Source of the DNA: Bradyrhizobium sp. CB1015
GTDB lineage: Bacteria > Pseudomonadota > Alphaproteobacteria > Rhizobiales > Xanthobacteraceae
Reading direction: 5' to 3'
NCBI RefSeq assembly: GCF_025200925.1
Contig: NZ_CP104174.1
Span: 6,200,001 to 6,264,000 of the forward strand
Length of the DNA: 64,000 nt
Both the position numbers and the translations under genes were made by a program. The notes beneath the pieces are model-generated. The model did not search any database. It saw nothing but the letters and a program-made list of their open reading frames with translations, and had not been told where the DNA came from. Positions 7,903 to 17,949 of this stretch are shown piece after piece. Each line of letters opens with the position of its first letter. Position 1 is the stretch's first letter.

Positions 7903-8985
7903 ATGCACGGACTGCTGCCCGCGCTGAAACGCGGCTTCAAGAGATGGATCGGCTGGCGACGGCTCGGAATTGCCGCGAGCGTCTTCATCATCGCCTTCGC
8001 GATCACCACGCTGGTGCGGACCCTGAAGGGCATCGATACCGGGGTCATCCTGACCGCGTTGACCGAGATTCCGCGCGGCAGCATCGGGCTGGCTGCGATC
8101 TGCGTCTTCTTCGCGTTCTGTACGCTGACCTTCTATGACTTTTTTGCGCTGCGAACGATCGGCAAGAAACACGTGCCCTATCGCATCGCGGCGCTGTCCA
8201 GCTTCACGTCCTATTCGATCGGCCACAACATCGGCGCCACGGTCTTCACCGGCGGCGCGATCCGTTTCCGGATCTATTCGGACTACGGGCTGAACGCGAT
8301 CGATGTCGCGAAGATCTGCTTCCTGTCGGGCCTGACCTTCTGGCTTGGTAACATCTTCGTGCTCTCGATCGGCATGGCCATCCACCCGGATGCGGCCTCC
8401 TCGATGGATCAGCTCCCCTCCTCGCTCAACCGGTTGATCGCCCTCGGCGGCCTCGCATCGATCGGCGCTTATCTGGTCTGGCTCTGCATGGGCGAGAAGC
8501 GCCGCGAGCTCGGCCAGAAAGGCTGGAAGGTGGTGCTGCCCTCGGCGCCGCTGACCTTGGTGCAGATCCTGATCGGCGTCGTCGATCTCGGCTTCTGCGC
8601 CACGGCGATGTACCTCTTGATGCCGGCCAACCCGCCGATCGACTTCATGTCGCTCGCGGTCGTGTTCATCCTGGCGACACTGATCGGCTTTGCCAGCCAC
8701 GCCCCCGGCTCGATCGGCGTGTTCGATGCCGCCATGCTGGTGGCGCTGCCCCAGTTCGGCCGCGAGGAGCTTCTGGCCACGCTGCTGGTGTTCCGCATTC
8801 TCTATTTCGTGATCCCGTTCGGGCTTGCCATCTCCATCATGGGCGCGCGCGAGCTCTGGATGAATGTGGTCGCGCCATGGCAGGAGCGGCGGCGGCTGGC
8901 GGAAGCCTGCGCGCAGGCCAACCTGCCCAAGGAGGTGACGCCGATGGAGCGCGAACGGCTGCTGCGGCAGGCCAGCAAGCGCTGA
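7903..8985 (+). CDS. YbhN/UPF0104-type integral membrane protein
   Basis: A 360-residue polytopic membrane protein related to the transmembrane flippase-like region of lysylphosphatidylglycerol synthases (UPF0104/YbhN). It has about eight hydrophobic helices and the typical blocks TFYDFFALRTIGKK, SYSIGHNIGATVFTGGAIRFR near 100-125, and FASHAPGSIGVFDAAML near 265-281. No cytosolic aminoacyl-transferase domain is attached, so a transport or accessory role is more likely than lipid aminoacylation. Upstream in-frame ATGs are absent. Confidence 0.88.
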   Translation: MHGLLPALKRGFKRWIGWRRLGIAASVFIIAFAITTLVRTLKGIDTGVILTALTEIPRGSIGLAAICVFFAFCTLTFYDFFALRTIGKKHVPYRIAALSSFTSYSIGHNIGATVFTGGAIRFRIYSDYGLNAIDVAKICFLSGLTFWLGNIFVLSIGMAIHPDAASSMDQLPSSLNRLIALGGLASIGAYLVWLCMGEKRRELGQKGWKVVLPSAPLTLVQILIGVVDLGFCATAMYLLMPANPPIDFMSLAVVFILATLIGFASHAPGSIGVFDAAMLVALPQFGREELLATLLVFRILYFVIPFGLAISIMGARELWMNVVAPWQERRRLAEACAQANLPKEVTPMERERLLRQASKR

Positions 8986-9085
8986 GCCGCCAAGGGCGCC
9001 CCCGGAAATCATCAGGCAAAGGTTGCAGGCCGGGGCGCAATCCTCTCTTATTTCCGCCCCAACTTTGCCGTTGAAGACGCGGGCC

Positions 9086-11035
9086 ATGATCACCGTATTC
9101 CTTCGCACCCTCTCGGCAGGCGCCGTGCTGCTTGCCGGTATCCTGACTGCTTTGCCCGAGCGCGCCGCCGCGCAGGACGCCGGCGCCATGCAGATCAGCT
9201 GGGAGGTGCGTAACCGCTTCCGCCTATTCCGCGAGGAGCGCGACTTCCTGCTTCACGTCGAGAACGCGCGTAACCGCAGCATCCTGGCCGCCGAACAGTC
9301 GCTGGAGCTGCAGAGCGAGGGCCGCGGCTGGGCCCGCAACATGGTCAACCGGCTTTGCATCGACCTGCAGGGCCGGGTCAACCAGCCCTGCACCCGCGAC
9401 AATATCAAAGAGAACTACATCACGCCGATCGACCATCCGGTCACGGTGCGCCTGACCGGCGCGGTGCCGGTCGGCGCCACCTGCGCCTGGTCGTTCGATG
9501 ACGGCGACGGCCCGCAGACCTCGACCTTCGACTGCGCCGAGCCGATCAATTTGCGCGTCCGCTACGGCAAGCAGACGGTTGCGACCGTCGATGTCTCCGC
9601 CGGCTCCGATCCGACCCAGCGGGTCCAGACCGAGATCCAGGTCCGCGACATCTTCATCGCAGGTCTAGGCGACAGCATCGCCTCCGGCGAAGGCAATCCG
9701 GACCGGCCGCTGGCGCTGTCGGACGAAGGTTTTTGCTTCCGCTCCTATCTCGGCACCGCCGGCGCGCAGTACTATCGGCCGAGCCGCCACGGCTTCAAGG
9801 GCGGCCGCGCTTGCGAGGCGCCGGATACGCTCGCCAATTGGCAACGCTACAGCGCGCTCTGGTTCAATGCGCCCTGCCATCGCTCGCTCTACAGCTATCA
9901 GGCCCGCACCGCGCTGGCGCTTGCCGTGCGCTACACCCACATCGCCGTGACCTTCCTGCCGCTCGCCTGTACCGGCGCCAGCATCGGCGACGGGTTGCTC
10001 GGCTCCCAGCGCGCCCGCGAATGCCCGCCCGGCAAGTCCGGCGTCTGCAACACCAGCGTGAACGCGCAAGTCGCCGAGCTGCGGGAAGCCGTCACCGCGG
10101 CGAAGAAGCGCCAGCCCGACCGCATGCTCGATCTCGTGCTGCTCTCGGTCGGCGCCAACGACGTCTATTTCTCCGGTCTCGTCGCCGACGTCATCGTCGA
10201 CACCGCGACCGAGCGCGCGCTGTTCCGCCGCTCCGGCGTGATGGCGAGCGTCGACGATTCCCGCGATGCGCTCCAACGCGAGCTGCCGCAGAATTTCGTC
10301 AAGCTGCGCGAGGCGCTGAAGCCGCTGGTCGGCGGCGACCTCTCGCGCGTGGTCTACGTCTCCTACGCCAATCCTGCGCTCGCCGACGGCGGAGCGCCCT
10401 GCCGCGGCGGCCGAGCCGGCTTCGACATCCACCCGTCCTTCAACACCGACCCGCAGCGTCTCGCCCGCGTCTCCGCCTTCGTCGACACCGAATTCCTGCC
10501 CCAGCTGAAGGGGCTCGCCACCTGCACCCGCGGTGCACTGTGCCGCGATCCCGAAGCCGACCGGATGACGTTCGTCGATGCGCACCAGGCCGTGTTCGCC
10601 GAGCACGGCTTCTGCGCCCGCTCCGCCAACGATCCCGAATTCGACCGCAGCTGCTTTGCGGAGAACGGCCAGAGCTTCGATCCCGACATCGTCAGCGCGG
10701 CGAGCCAGCCGATGCTGTGCGGCCGCGGCGCCTCGGAATACCGCGCCTACCTGCCCCGCGCGCGCTGGGTCCGCGACGCCAACGACAGCTATTTCGCCGC
10801 CATGACCTATCCGCAGGGCCTGCCGGCGGCGAGCCAGCCGACCGACATCCACGACGCGACCTGGGGCGTGCTCTCCGCCGTCTACGGCGGCGCGGTGCAT
10901 CCGAGCGCCGAGGGCCACGCCGCGATGGCCGATGCGGCGCTGCCGGCGGCCAGCGCCGTGCTCGGGCTCGACGCGGTGCCGCCCAATGTAACGCGCGGAC
11001 TGCTGCCGCAGTTGCTGCCGAGCGCGCGGCAGTAG
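9086..11035 (+). CDS. Exported SGNH/GDSL-type hydrolase
   Basis: A 649-residue protein with a signal peptide ending near ERAAAQ (residue 30). Start at 9086, because the upstream ATG at 9023 would spoil the signal peptide. Residues ~115-170 form a PKD-like beta domain (CAWSFDDGDGP). The catalytic SGNH domain follows: block I GLGDSIASGEG with nucleophile S197, block III LLSVGANDVYFSG, and block V VHPSAEGH with H605. It has several cysteines, consistent with an extracytoplasmic enzyme. Substrate (ester, lipid or acetylated polysaccharide) is unknown. It stands alone in its own transcription unit. Confidence 0.85.
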   Translation: MITVFLRTLSAGAVLLAGILTALPERAAAQDAGAMQISWEVRNRFRLFREERDFLLHVENARNRSILAAEQSLELQSEGRGWARNMVNRLCIDLQGRVNQPCTRDNIKENYITPIDHPVTVRLTGAVPVGATCAWSFDDGDGPQTSTFDCAEPINLRVRYGKQTVATVDVSAGSDPTQRVQTEIQVRDIFIAGLGDSIASGEGNPDRPLALSDEGFCFRSYLGTAGAQYYRPSRHGFKGGRACEAPDTLANWQRYSALWFNAPCHRSLYSYQARTALALAVRYTHIAVTFLPLACTGASIGDGLLGSQRARECPPGKSGVCNTSVNAQVAELREAVTAAKKRQPDRMLDLVLLSVGANDVYFSGLVADVIVDTATERALFRRSGVMASVDDSRDALQRELPQNFVKLREALKPLVGGDLSRVVYVSYANPALADGGAPCRGGRAGFDIHPSFNTDPQRLARVSAFVDTEFLPQLKGLATCTRGALCRDPEADRMTFVDAHQAVFAEHGFCARSANDPEFDRSCFAENGQSFDPDIVSAASQPMLCGRGASEYRAYLPRARWVRDANDSYFAAMTYPQGLPAASQPTDIHDATWGVLSAVYGGAVHPSAEGHAAMADAALPAASAVLGLDAVPPNVTRGLLPQLLPSARQ

Positions 11036-11060
11036 AAGCGAAAGCGAACTCTCTTCTCGC

Positions 11061-11143
11061 GTCATTGCGAGGAGCCCTTGCGACGAAGCAATCCAGACTG
11101 TTTCCACGGACTCTCTGGATTGCTTCGCTGCGCTCGCAATGAC
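11061..11143. repeat. Dispersed palindromic repeat family C, full copy
   Basis: Mirrored ends GTCATTGCGAGGAGC and GCGCTCGCAATGAC enclose CGAAGCAATCCAGA / TCTGGATTGCTTCG. The left half recurs at 32885-32922. No gene overlaps it, and the element could form a long hairpin at the 3' end of the SGNH hydrolase transcript. Confidence 0.8.
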
Positions 11144-11264
11144 GAATTTTGGGCGTCTCGCCCACCCTCACGATCGTTCCGCTCTCCCGCCCTTCCATCG
11201 ATCCAAAAGCGGCATTGATCGATACTCGCTTCAACTTGGACACGCCGCGGAGTGCGCCTCTACG

Positions 11265-11390
11265 ACTCGTGACGGTGGTCGTCTGCGAGATTGAGAGCGG
11301 GTGACGCTCAAACGTTCCTCCTGAGGGCTCCCATGGGAGCTTGACCAGGCAACTCAACGGCGGCCCACAAAGCCGCCGTCTTTGTTTTGG
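11265..11390 (+). ncRNA. Candidate small RNA with orphan terminator and anti-SD-like motif
   Basis: The 412-bp gap before the LysR gene holds a strong terminator (11357-11388) but no open frame ending before it. Immediately upstream are a GAGCG/CGCTC hairpin (11295-11309), the single-stranded-looking word TTCCTCCTGAG, which is complementary to a Shine-Dalgarno sequence, and a self-complementary CTCCCATGGGAG block. This is the layout of a trans-acting sRNA with an anti-SD seed. The 5' end is only a guess (possible -35 TTGGAC near 11239). Confidence 0.35.
11357..11388 (+). terminator. Rho-independent terminator
   Basis: Stem ACGGCGGC / GCCGCCGT (11357-11364 and 11372-11379), 7-nt loop, then CTTTGTTTT. 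It is too far from the SGNH gene (over 320 bp, with a repeat between) to be its natural terminator. Confidence 0.7.
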
Positions 11391-11447
11391 GGGTGATCGA
11401 TGCTAGAAGTGCCGGGGAAACGCCTTATCCATCTAAGGCATGTATCG

Positions 11448-12353
11448 ATGTTCGACCTCAACCAGCTCCGCTGTTTCGTCACGGTGGCGGAGGAATTGCA
11501 CTTCGGCCGGGCTGCCGCGCGGCTGAACATGACCCAGCCGCCGCTGTCCCGACAGATCCAGGTGCTCGAGCACATCATCGATGCGCCACTCTTGGAGCGC
11601 ACCAGCCGCTCGGTGCGCCTGACGCCCGCGGGGCGCAGCTTCCTGCCGGAGGCGCGGCGCATCCTCAAGCTGGCCGAAAGCGCCTCGCAGGTCGCCCGTC
11701 GCATCGCACTCGGCAAGACCGGCTCGCTCAAGGTCGGCTTCACCGCGGCCGCGGCCTATGGCTTCCTGCCCGAGCTCATCGCCGCCTGCCGCGCCAAGCT
11801 GCCCGAGGTGGACTTCTCGCTGAAGGAGATGGTGTCGGGCGACCAGTTCGAGGCGCTGACCTCGGGCCAGATCGACGCCGGCCTGCTGCGGCCGCCGATC
11901 GCGCGGCCCGAGCTTGCCAGCCGCCGCGTCGTCGCCGAGCCCCTGCTCGCGGCGATCCCGAAGAAACACCCGCTGGCGAATGCCGACAGCGTCACCATCA
12001 AGGATTTCGACGACCAGCCCTTCGTGATGTACTCGCCTTATGAGAGCCGCTACTTCCACGACCTCCTGGTGGCGCTGTTCACCCGCGCCGACGTGCTGCC
12101 GCGCTACGTCCAGCATCTCAGCCAGATCCACTCCATCCTCGCGATGGTCCGCGCCGGCCTCGGCCTCGCCATCGTACCGGCGGCGGCGGCGAGCCTGAAG
12201 ATCTCCGACGTGCGCCTGCGTCCGCTGAAGCTGCGCACCCGCGTTCCCGTCGAGCTGTTCATGGTATGGCGGCGCGAGGACGAGAACCCGCTGCTGTCGG
12301 CGCTGGTCAAAATCGCCGGCGAATTGTCCTCCGCGGAGCTGGCGGAGGATTGA
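11448..12353 (+). CDS. LysR-family regulator, probably of hexarate catabolism
   Basis: A 301-residue LysR protein. N-terminal helix-turn-helix: FDLNQLRCFVTVAEELHFGRAA with the LNMTQPPLSRQIQ recognition helix; co-inducer domain from about residue 90. ATG 11448 is preferred to the in-frame ATG at 11400 because MFDLNQLR is the canonical beginning. It lies immediately upstream of, and on the same strand as, kdgD-gudD-aldehyde dehydrogenase-garD, so its ligand is probably glucarate, galactarate or an intermediate; this is inference from context. The sequence resembles the CatR/BenM-like group with aromatic or organic-acid ligands. Confidence 0.9.
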   Translation: MFDLNQLRCFVTVAEELHFGRAAARLNMTQPPLSRQIQVLEHIIDAPLLERTSRSVRLTPAGRSFLPEARRILKLAESASQVARRIALGKTGSLKVGFTAAAAYGFLPELIAACRAKLPEVDFSLKEMVSGDQFEALTSGQIDAGLLRPPIARPELASRRVVAEPLLAAIPKKHPLANADSVTIKDFDDQPFVMYSPYESRYFHDLLVALFTRADVLPRYVQHLSQIHSILAMVRAGLGLAIVPAAAASLKISDVRLRPLKLRTRVPVELFMVWRREDENPLLSALVKIAGELSSAELAED

Positions 12354-12476
12354 TGCTCAATCCGCATCGGTCGATATAGGCTTTGGCTTGGACGCGCATC
12401 GAACGGTCTCCTAAACCACCGCGCATGGACGCGCGGCCTCTGCTTGCGTCCTCCGCAACACGACAAGGGAGCGCCC

Positions 12477-13421
12477 ATGAGCAAGATGACCCCGCAGGAA
12501 ATGGCCCAGAAGATCGGATCGGGCCTCCTGTCCTTCCCCGTCACGCCGTTCAGGGCTGACTACTCCTTCGACGAGGCGACCTATCGCGCCAACATGGACT
12601 GGCTGTGCGGTTATGACGTCGCAGGTCTCTTCGCCGCCGGCGGCACCGGCGAGTTCTTCTCGCTGACGCCGTCAGAGGTTCCGCAGGTCGTGAAGGTCGC
12701 CGTCGACGAGACCAAGGGGCGCGTGCCCGTGCTCGCCGGCACCGGCTACGGCACCGCGATCGCCCGCGAGATCGCGATCGGTGCGGAAAAGGCCGGCGCC
12801 GACGGCCTCTTGCTGCTGCCGCCCTATCTCACCCATTCCGAGCAGGAAGGCCTTGCTGCGCACGTCCAGGCCGTTTGCGCCGCCGTGAAGATCGGCGTCA
12901 TCGTCTACAACCGTGACAACGCCATCCTGCAGCCCGACACGCTCGCACGCCTTGCCGAGCGCTGCCCGAACCTCGTCGGCTACAAGGACGGCATCGGCGA
13001 CATCGAGCTGATGACCCGCGTCTACACCAAGCTCGGCGACCGCCTCACCTATGTCGGCGGACTGCCGACCGCCGAGACCTTCGCGCTGCCCTATCTCGAC
13101 ATGGGCGTGACGACCTATTCCTCGGCCGTGTTCAACTTCGTGCCGGACTTCGCCACCAACTTCTACACCGCGGTGCGCAAGCGCGACCACGCCACGATCC
13201 AGGCCGGCCTGAAGGATTTCATCCTGCCGCTGATCGCGATCCGCAACCGCAAGAAGGGTTACGCGGTCTCGATCATCAAGGCCGGCATGAAGGTGATCGG
13301 CCGCGATTCCGGCCCGGTCCGTCCGCCGCTGACCGATCTCACCGAGCAGGAGATGGCGGAGCTGACCGCGCTGGTGCAGAAGCTGCCCGCCGCACGATCG
13401 TCACAACAGGCTGCAGAATAA
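12477..13421 (+). CDS. kdgD: 5-dehydro-4-deoxyglucarate dehydratase
   Basis: A 314-residue DapA-superfamily lyase converting 5-keto-4-deoxy-D-glucarate to 2,5-dioxopentanoate (2-oxoglutarate semialdehyde) with loss of water and CO2. Visible features: GGTGEFFSL substrate loop (residues 55-63), catalytic tyrosine in VYNRD (Y144) and Schiff-base lysine in GYKDG (K170). Start 12477 follows AAGGGAG. Next come gudD 24 bp downstream and the semialdehyde dehydrogenase, which together make the decarboxylating hexarate route used by Pseudomonas and Bradyrhizobium relatives, in place of the enteric aldolase route. Confidence 0.95.
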   Translation: MSKMTPQEMAQKIGSGLLSFPVTPFRADYSFDEATYRANMDWLCGYDVAGLFAAGGTGEFFSLTPSEVPQVVKVAVDETKGRVPVLAGTGYGTAIAREIAIGAEKAGADGLLLLPPYLTHSEQEGLAAHVQAVCAAVKIGVIVYNRDNAILQPDTLARLAERCPNLVGYKDGIGDIELMTRVYTKLGDRLTYVGGLPTAETFALPYLDMGVTTYSSAVFNFVPDFATNFYTAVRKRDHATIQAGLKDFILPLIAIRNRKKGYAVSIIKAGMKVIGRDSGPVRPPLTDLTEQEMAELTALVQKLPAARSSQQAAE

Positions 13422-13445
13422 CAAGGCAACAGGGAGGGGCGTGCG

Positions 13446-14789
13446 ATGGCCCAGACTGAGATTTCCGGTGCACCTGTTATCACGGCGATGCAGGTGATCC
13501 CGGTCGCGGGCTGCGACAGCATGCTCCTCAACCTGAGCGGCGCGCATGCGCCGTTCTTCACCCGCAACATCGTCATGCTCACCGACAATGCCGGCCACAC
13601 CGGCGTCGGCGAGGTGCCGGGCGGGCAGAAGATCTGGCAGACCCTCCAGGACGCGCGCGACCTCGTGATCGGCAAGACCGTCGGCGCCATGAACAACATC
13701 CTCGCCGACGTCCGCACCGCCTTCGCCGACCGCGACGCTGGCGGGCGCGGCAAGCAGACGTTCGACCTCCGCGTCATGATCCACGCGGTCACCGCGATCG
13801 AATCCGCGCTGCTCGACCTGCTCGGCCAGCATCTGGGCCTGCCGGTCGCAGCCCTGCTCGGCGAAGGCCAGCAGCGGAGCAGCGTCGAGACGCTCGGCTA
13901 TCTTTTCTTCGTCGGTGATCGCCGCAAGTCGAAGCTCGACTATGTCACCGGCGAAACCGGCAAGGCGGAATGGTTCAACCTCCGCCACCAGGAGGCGATG
14001 ACGCCCGAGGCCGTGGTGCGGCTAGCAGAAGCCACCCACGACCATTACGGCTTCGCCGACTTCAAGCTTAAGGGCGGCGTGCTCCGCGGCGAGCAGGAGA
14101 TCGAGGCGGTGACCGCGATCGCAAAGCGCTTCCCCAGCGCGCGCGTCACGCTGGACCCCAACGGCGCCTGGTCGCTGGATGAGGCGATCAACCTCTGCAA
14201 GGGCATGCACGGCATCCTCGCCTATGCCGAGGACCCCTGCGGCGCCGAGGCCGGCTTCTCCGGCCGCGAGATCATGGCCGAGTTCCGCCGCGCAACTAGC
14301 CTGCCGACCGCCACCAACATGATCGCCACCGACTGGCGGCAGCTCTCCCATGCGCTGCGGCTCGGGGCGGTGGACATCCCGCTGGCCGATCCCCATTTCT
14401 GGACGATGCAAGGCTCGGTGCGCGTGGCCCAGACTTGCCGTGACAACGGCCTGACCTGGGGCTCGCACTCCAACAACCATTTCGACATTTCGCTCGCCAT
14501 GTTCACCCATGTCGGCGCCGCCGCTCCGGGGAAGGTCACCGCGATCGATACCCACTGGATTTGGCAGGACGGCCAAGCGCTGACGAAAGAGCCGCTCCGG
14601 ATCAAGGGCGGCAAGATCGCCGTCCCGGACCGCCCGGGCCTCGGCATCGAGATCGACCGCGCCGCCCTCGAGGCCGCGCATGAGCTCTACAAGAAGCATG
14701 GACTCGGCGGGCGGGATGACGCTATGGCCATGCAGGACCTGATCCCCGGCTGGACGTTTGACGACAAGCGTCCCTGTCTCGTCCGTTAA
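13446..14789 (+). CDS. gudD: Glucarate dehydratase
   Basis: A 447-residue enolase-superfamily enzyme, the length of E. coli GudD (446), dehydrating D-glucarate to 5-keto-4-deoxy-D-glucarate. The K-x-K motif in FKLKGGV (near 205), the metal-ligand region LDPNGAW and YAEDPCG, and the catalytic histidine block [10 protein letters not shown] are present. A GGGAGGGG Shine-Dalgarno precedes the ATG. Its product is the substrate of the kdgD product directly upstream. The operon order kdgD-gudD-dehydrogenase-garD means the galactarate and glucarate branches converge on the same intermediate. Confidence 0.95.
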   Translation: MAQTEISGAPVITAMQVIPVAGCDSMLLNLSGAHAPFFTRNIVMLTDNAGHTGVGEVPGGQKIWQTLQDARDLVIGKTVGAMNNILADVRTAFADRDAGGRGKQTFDLRVMIHAVTAIESALLDLLGQHLGLPVAALLGEGQQRSSVETLGYLFFVGDRRKSKLDYVTGETGKAEWFNLRHQEAMTPEAVVRLAEATHDHYGFADFKLKGGVLRGEQEIEAVTAIAKRFPSARVTLDPNGAWSLDEAINLCKGMHGILAYAEDPCGAEAGFSGREIMAEFRRATSLPTATNMIATDWRQLSHALRLGAVDIPLADPHFWTMQGSVRVAQTCRDNGLTWGSHSNNHFDISLAMFTHVGAAAPGKVTAIDTHWIWQDGQALTKEPLRIKGGKIAVPDRPGLGIEIDRAALEAAHELYKKHGLGGRDDAMAMQDLIPGWTFDDKRPCLVR

Positions 14790-14815
14790 CAAGAGCGTTC
14801 CACTGGAGGAAAAAG

Positions 14816-16264
14816 ATGACAGCGATCCTGAAGAATTTCATCGGCGGCGAATGGGTCGACGGCTCCGGCATCACCAGGAACATCAACCCCTCCAATACCA
14901 ATGATCTCGTCGGCGAATACGCCAAGGCCGACAAGGCGCAGACCGAGAAGGCGATCGCCGCCGCGAAGGCCGCCTTCCCCGCCTGGGCGCAGTCGACGCC
15001 GCAGGCGCGCTTCGACGCACTGAACAAGATTTCGCTCGAGATCCTCGCCCGTAAGGAAGAGCTCGGCCGCCTGCTCGCCCGCGAGGAAGGCAAGACGCTG
15101 CCCGAAGGCATCGGCGAGGTCGCCCGCGCCGGCCAGATCTTCGCGTTCTTCGCCGGCGAGGCGCTGCGCCTGATCGGCGAGAAGGGCGCCTCGGTGCGTC
15201 CCGGCCTCGACGTCGAGCTCACCCGTGAACCAGTCGGCGTCGTCGGCATGATCACGCCCTGGAATTTCCCGATCGCGATCCCTGCCTGGAAGATCGCCCC
15301 GGCGCTCTGCTACGGCAACACCGTGGTGTTCAAGCCGGCCGAGCTCGTGCCCGGCTCCGCACATGCGCTGTCCGAGATCATCACCCGCTCCGGCATTCCC
15401 GCGGGCGTGTTCAACCTCGTCGTCGGCTCCGGCTCGGTCGTCGGCCAGACCCTGCTCGAGCATCCCGACGTCGCCGCGATCTCCTTCACCGGCTCGGTGC
15501 AGACGGGACGCAAGATCGCGCAGGCCTGCGTGCTTTCGAACCCCATGAAGAAGTTCCAGCTCGAGATGGGCGGCAAGAATCCGCTGGTCGTGCTCGACGA
15601 CGCCGACCTCAAGACCGCCGTCGAGGTCGCCGTCAACGGCGCCTATTTCTCCACCGGCCAGCGCTGCACTGCGTCCTCGCGCCTGATCGTCACCGAAGGC
15701 ATCCACGACCGCTTCGTCGCCGCCATGGCCGAGCGCCTGAACAGCCTGTCGGTGGACGATGCGCTCAAGGCCGGCGTGCATATCGGCCCCGTGGTGGACC
15801 AGAACCAGCTCGACCAGGACCTCCGCTACATCAAGATCGGCCAGGACGAAGGCGCCAAGCTCGCCTTCGGCGGCGAGCTGCTCAAGCGCGAGAACCCCGG
15901 CCACTACCTGCAGCCCGCGCTGTTCACCGAGGCCAACAACAACATGCGCATCGCGCGTGAGGAAATCTTCGGCCCGGTCGCCGCCGTCATTCGTGCCAAG
16001 AACTACGAAGAGGCGCTCGCTATCTCCAACGATACCGAGTTCGGCCTCGCCTCCGGCATCTGCACCACCAGCCTGAAATACGCCTCGCACTACAAGCGCA
16101 ACAGCGAGTCCGGCATGGTGATGGTCAATCTGCCGACCGCCGGCGTCGACTATCACGTGCCGTTCGGCGGCCGGAAGGGCTCGAGCTACGGCGCCCGTGA
16201 GCAGGGCTCCTATGCGCGCGAGTTCTACACCACGGTGAAGACGGCTTATACGTATCCGGGCTGA
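14816..16264 (+). CDS. 2,5-dioxovalerate (2-oxoglutarate semialdehyde) dehydrogenase, NAD(P)-dependent
   Basis: A 482-residue aldehyde dehydrogenase oxidising 2-oxoglutarate semialdehyde to 2-oxoglutarate, the last step of the hexarate pathway. Seen: N150 in TPWNFP, K173 in FKPAELVP, general base E250 in LEMGGKNP, and catalytic C284 in GQRCTASSR. The gene follows gudD by 26 bp with a GGAGG ribosome site. Substrate is inferred from operon context, since sequence alone fits several semialdehyde dehydrogenases. Confidence 0.9.
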   Translation: MTAILKNFIGGEWVDGSGITRNINPSNTNDLVGEYAKADKAQTEKAIAAAKAAFPAWAQSTPQARFDALNKISLEILARKEELGRLLAREEGKTLPEGIGEVARAGQIFAFFAGEALRLIGEKGASVRPGLDVELTREPVGVVGMITPWNFPIAIPAWKIAPALCYGNTVVFKPAELVPGSAHALSEIITRSGIPAGVFNLVVGSGSVVGQTLLEHPDVAAISFTGSVQTGRKIAQACVLSNPMKKFQLEMGGKNPLVVLDDADLKTAVEVAVNGAYFSTGQRCTASSRLIVTEGIHDRFVAAMAERLNSLSVDDALKAGVHIGPVVDQNQLDQDLRYIKIGQDEGAKLAFGGELLKRENPGHYLQPALFTEANNNMRIAREEIFGPVAAVIRAKNYEEALAISNDTEFGLASGICTTSLKYASHYKRNSESGMVMVNLPTAGVDYHVPFGGRKGSSYGAREQGSYAREFYTTVKTAYTYPG

Positions 16265-16277
16265 TATCGTAGACATC

Positions 16278-16392
16278 GTAGGGTGGGTTAGCGCAGCGTA
16301 ACCCACCTCCTCTGCTTCCGCGGATACAGACATTGGTGGGTTACGCCGAGTGATTGCGCTTCGCGCAATCACTCGGGGCTAACCCACCCTAC
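16278..16392. repeat. Palindromic repeat between the dehydrogenase gene and garD
   Basis: Perfect 15-bp inverted ends GTAGGGTGGGTTAGC / GCTAACCCACCCTAC (16278-16292 and 16378-16392) enclose a second perfect hairpin with a 14-bp stem (16346-16359 and 16363-16376) and a 3-nt loop. The element fills almost the whole 143-bp gap inside an otherwise tight operon, and could act as a processing or attenuation hairpin between the two genes. Its outer word GGGTGGGTTA recurs widely in Bradyrhizobium intergenic DNA. Confidence 0.85.
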
Positions 16393-16407
16393 ACTTCGGA
16401 GTCCTTG

Positions 16408-17949
16408 ATGGACCAGGACGTCGCAGCGAAAGAGCAGCCCCGCTACATCAAGCTCAACGAGCGCGACAACGTCGCGATCGTGGTCAATGATTTCGGGCTC
16501 CCCGCCGGCTCGCGCTTTGCCGGCGGCCTGACGCTGCGCGCCTTCGTGCCGCAGGGGCACAAGACCGCGCTGGTCGACATCGCCGAAGGTGAACCGATCA
16601 TTCGTTATGGCGAGATCATCGGCTACGCGCTGTCGTCGATCCTGGCCGGTGAATGGGTGGACGAGGCGCGCATCCGCATGCCGGAGGCCCCCGCCCTCGA
16701 CAAGCTCGAGATCTCCACCGCCGTTCCCGCGCCGCTGCCGCCGCTCGAAGGCTTCACCTTCGAGGGCTTCCGCAATCCGGACGGCTCGGTCGGCACCAAG
16801 AACATCCTCGGCATCTCCTCCTCCGTGCAATGCGTCAAGGGCACGATGGAATATGCGGTCAAGCGCATCCGCGCCGAGCTGCTGCCGAAATATCCCAACG
16901 TCGACGACGTCGTACCGCTGACGCATGCCTATGGCTGCGGCGTCGCCATCACCGCGCCGGACGCGGTGGTGCCGATCCGCACGTTGCAGAACCTCGCGCT
17001 CAACCCGAATTTCGGCGGCGAGATTTTGGTCGTCGGCCTCGGCTGCGAGAAGCTGGCGCCGGAACGCTTGGTGCCGGAGGGCGTGAACGACGCCATCGTG
17101 CACATGCAGGACGAGGCTTTCGACGGCTTTGGCGCCATCGTCGAGGCGATCATGACCCAGGCCGAGGCGCGGCTGAAGGTGCTCAACACCCGCAAGCGCG
17201 AGACCTGCCCGGCGTCCGATCTCGTCATCGGCCTGCAATGCGGCGGCAGCGATGCCTTCTCCGGCGTCACCGCCAATCCCGCCGTTGGCTTTGCCGCGGA
17301 TCTCCTGGTGCGCGCCGGCGCCACCGTGATGTTCTCGGAAGTCACCGAGGTGCGCGACGCGATCCAGCTCCTCACCCGGCGCGCGATCAACGAGGACGTC
17401 GGCCGCGCGCTGGTGCGCGAGATGGCCTGGTACGATTCTTATCTCGCCCGCGGCGGCGCCGACCGCAGCGCCAACACCACGCCCGGCAACAAGAAGGGCG
17501 GCCTTGCCAACATCGTCGAGAAGTCGCTCGGCTCCATCGTCAAGTCCGGCTCGAGCGCGATTCAAGGCGTGCTCTCGCCCGGCGAGAAGGCGACGCAGAA
17601 GGGCATGCTGTTCGCGGCAACCCCCGCCTCCGACTTCATCTGCGGCACGCTCCAGCTCGCCTCCGGCATGACACTGCAGGTGTTCACCACCGGCCGCGGC
17701 ACGCCCTACGGCCTTGCGGCAGCACCGGTGATCAAGGTCGCAACGCGCAGCGAGCTCGCGCGGCGCTGGAAGGACCTGATCGACTTCGACGCCGGCAAGA
17801 TCGCAACCGGCGAGAAGAGCATCGAAGAGACCGGCTGGGACCTGTTCCGCCTGATCCTCGACGTCGCGAGCGGCCGCACCAAGCCATGGTCGGACCGCTG
17901 GGGCATCCACAACGACCTGACGCTGTTCAATCCCGCGCCGGTGACCTAA
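16408..17949 (+). CDS. garD: Galactarate dehydratase (UxaA/GarD family)
   Basis: A 513-residue enzyme (E. coli GarD 523). An N-terminal SAF-like domain (about 1-95, with [12 protein letters not shown] and [21 protein letters not shown]) is joined to the large altronate/galactarate dehydratase domain. Conserved cysteine/histidine blocks: [29 protein letters not shown]. It converts galactarate to the same 5-keto-4-deoxyglucarate used by the upstream kdgD. ATG 16408 is chosen because the longer frame to 16354 runs back into the palindromic repeat. Altronate dehydratase is a paralogous alternative, but context favours galactarate. The TAA stop lies in a family A repeat. Confidence 0.88.
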   Translation: MDQDVAAKEQPRYIKLNERDNVAIVVNDFGLPAGSRFAGGLTLRAFVPQGHKTALVDIAEGEPIIRYGEIIGYALSSILAGEWVDEARIRMPEAPALDKLEISTAVPAPLPPLEGFTFEGFRNPDGSVGTKNILGISSSVQCVKGTMEYAVKRIRAELLPKYPNVDDVVPLTHAYGCGVAITAPDAVVPIRTLQNLALNPNFGGEILVVGLGCEKLAPERLVPEGVNDAIVHMQDEAFDGFGAIVEAIMTQAEARLKVLNTRKRETCPASDLVIGLQCGGSDAFSGVTANPAVGFAADLLVRAGATVMFSEVTEVRDAIQLLTRRAINEDVGRALVREMAWYDSYLARGGADRSANTTPGNKKGGLANIVEKSLGSIVKSGSSAIQGVLSPGEKATQKGMLFAATPASDFICGTLQLASGMTLQVFTTGRGTPYGLAAAPVIKVATRSELARRWKDLIDFDAGKIATGEKSIEETGWDLFRLILDVASGRTKPWSDRWGIHNDLTLFNPAPVT

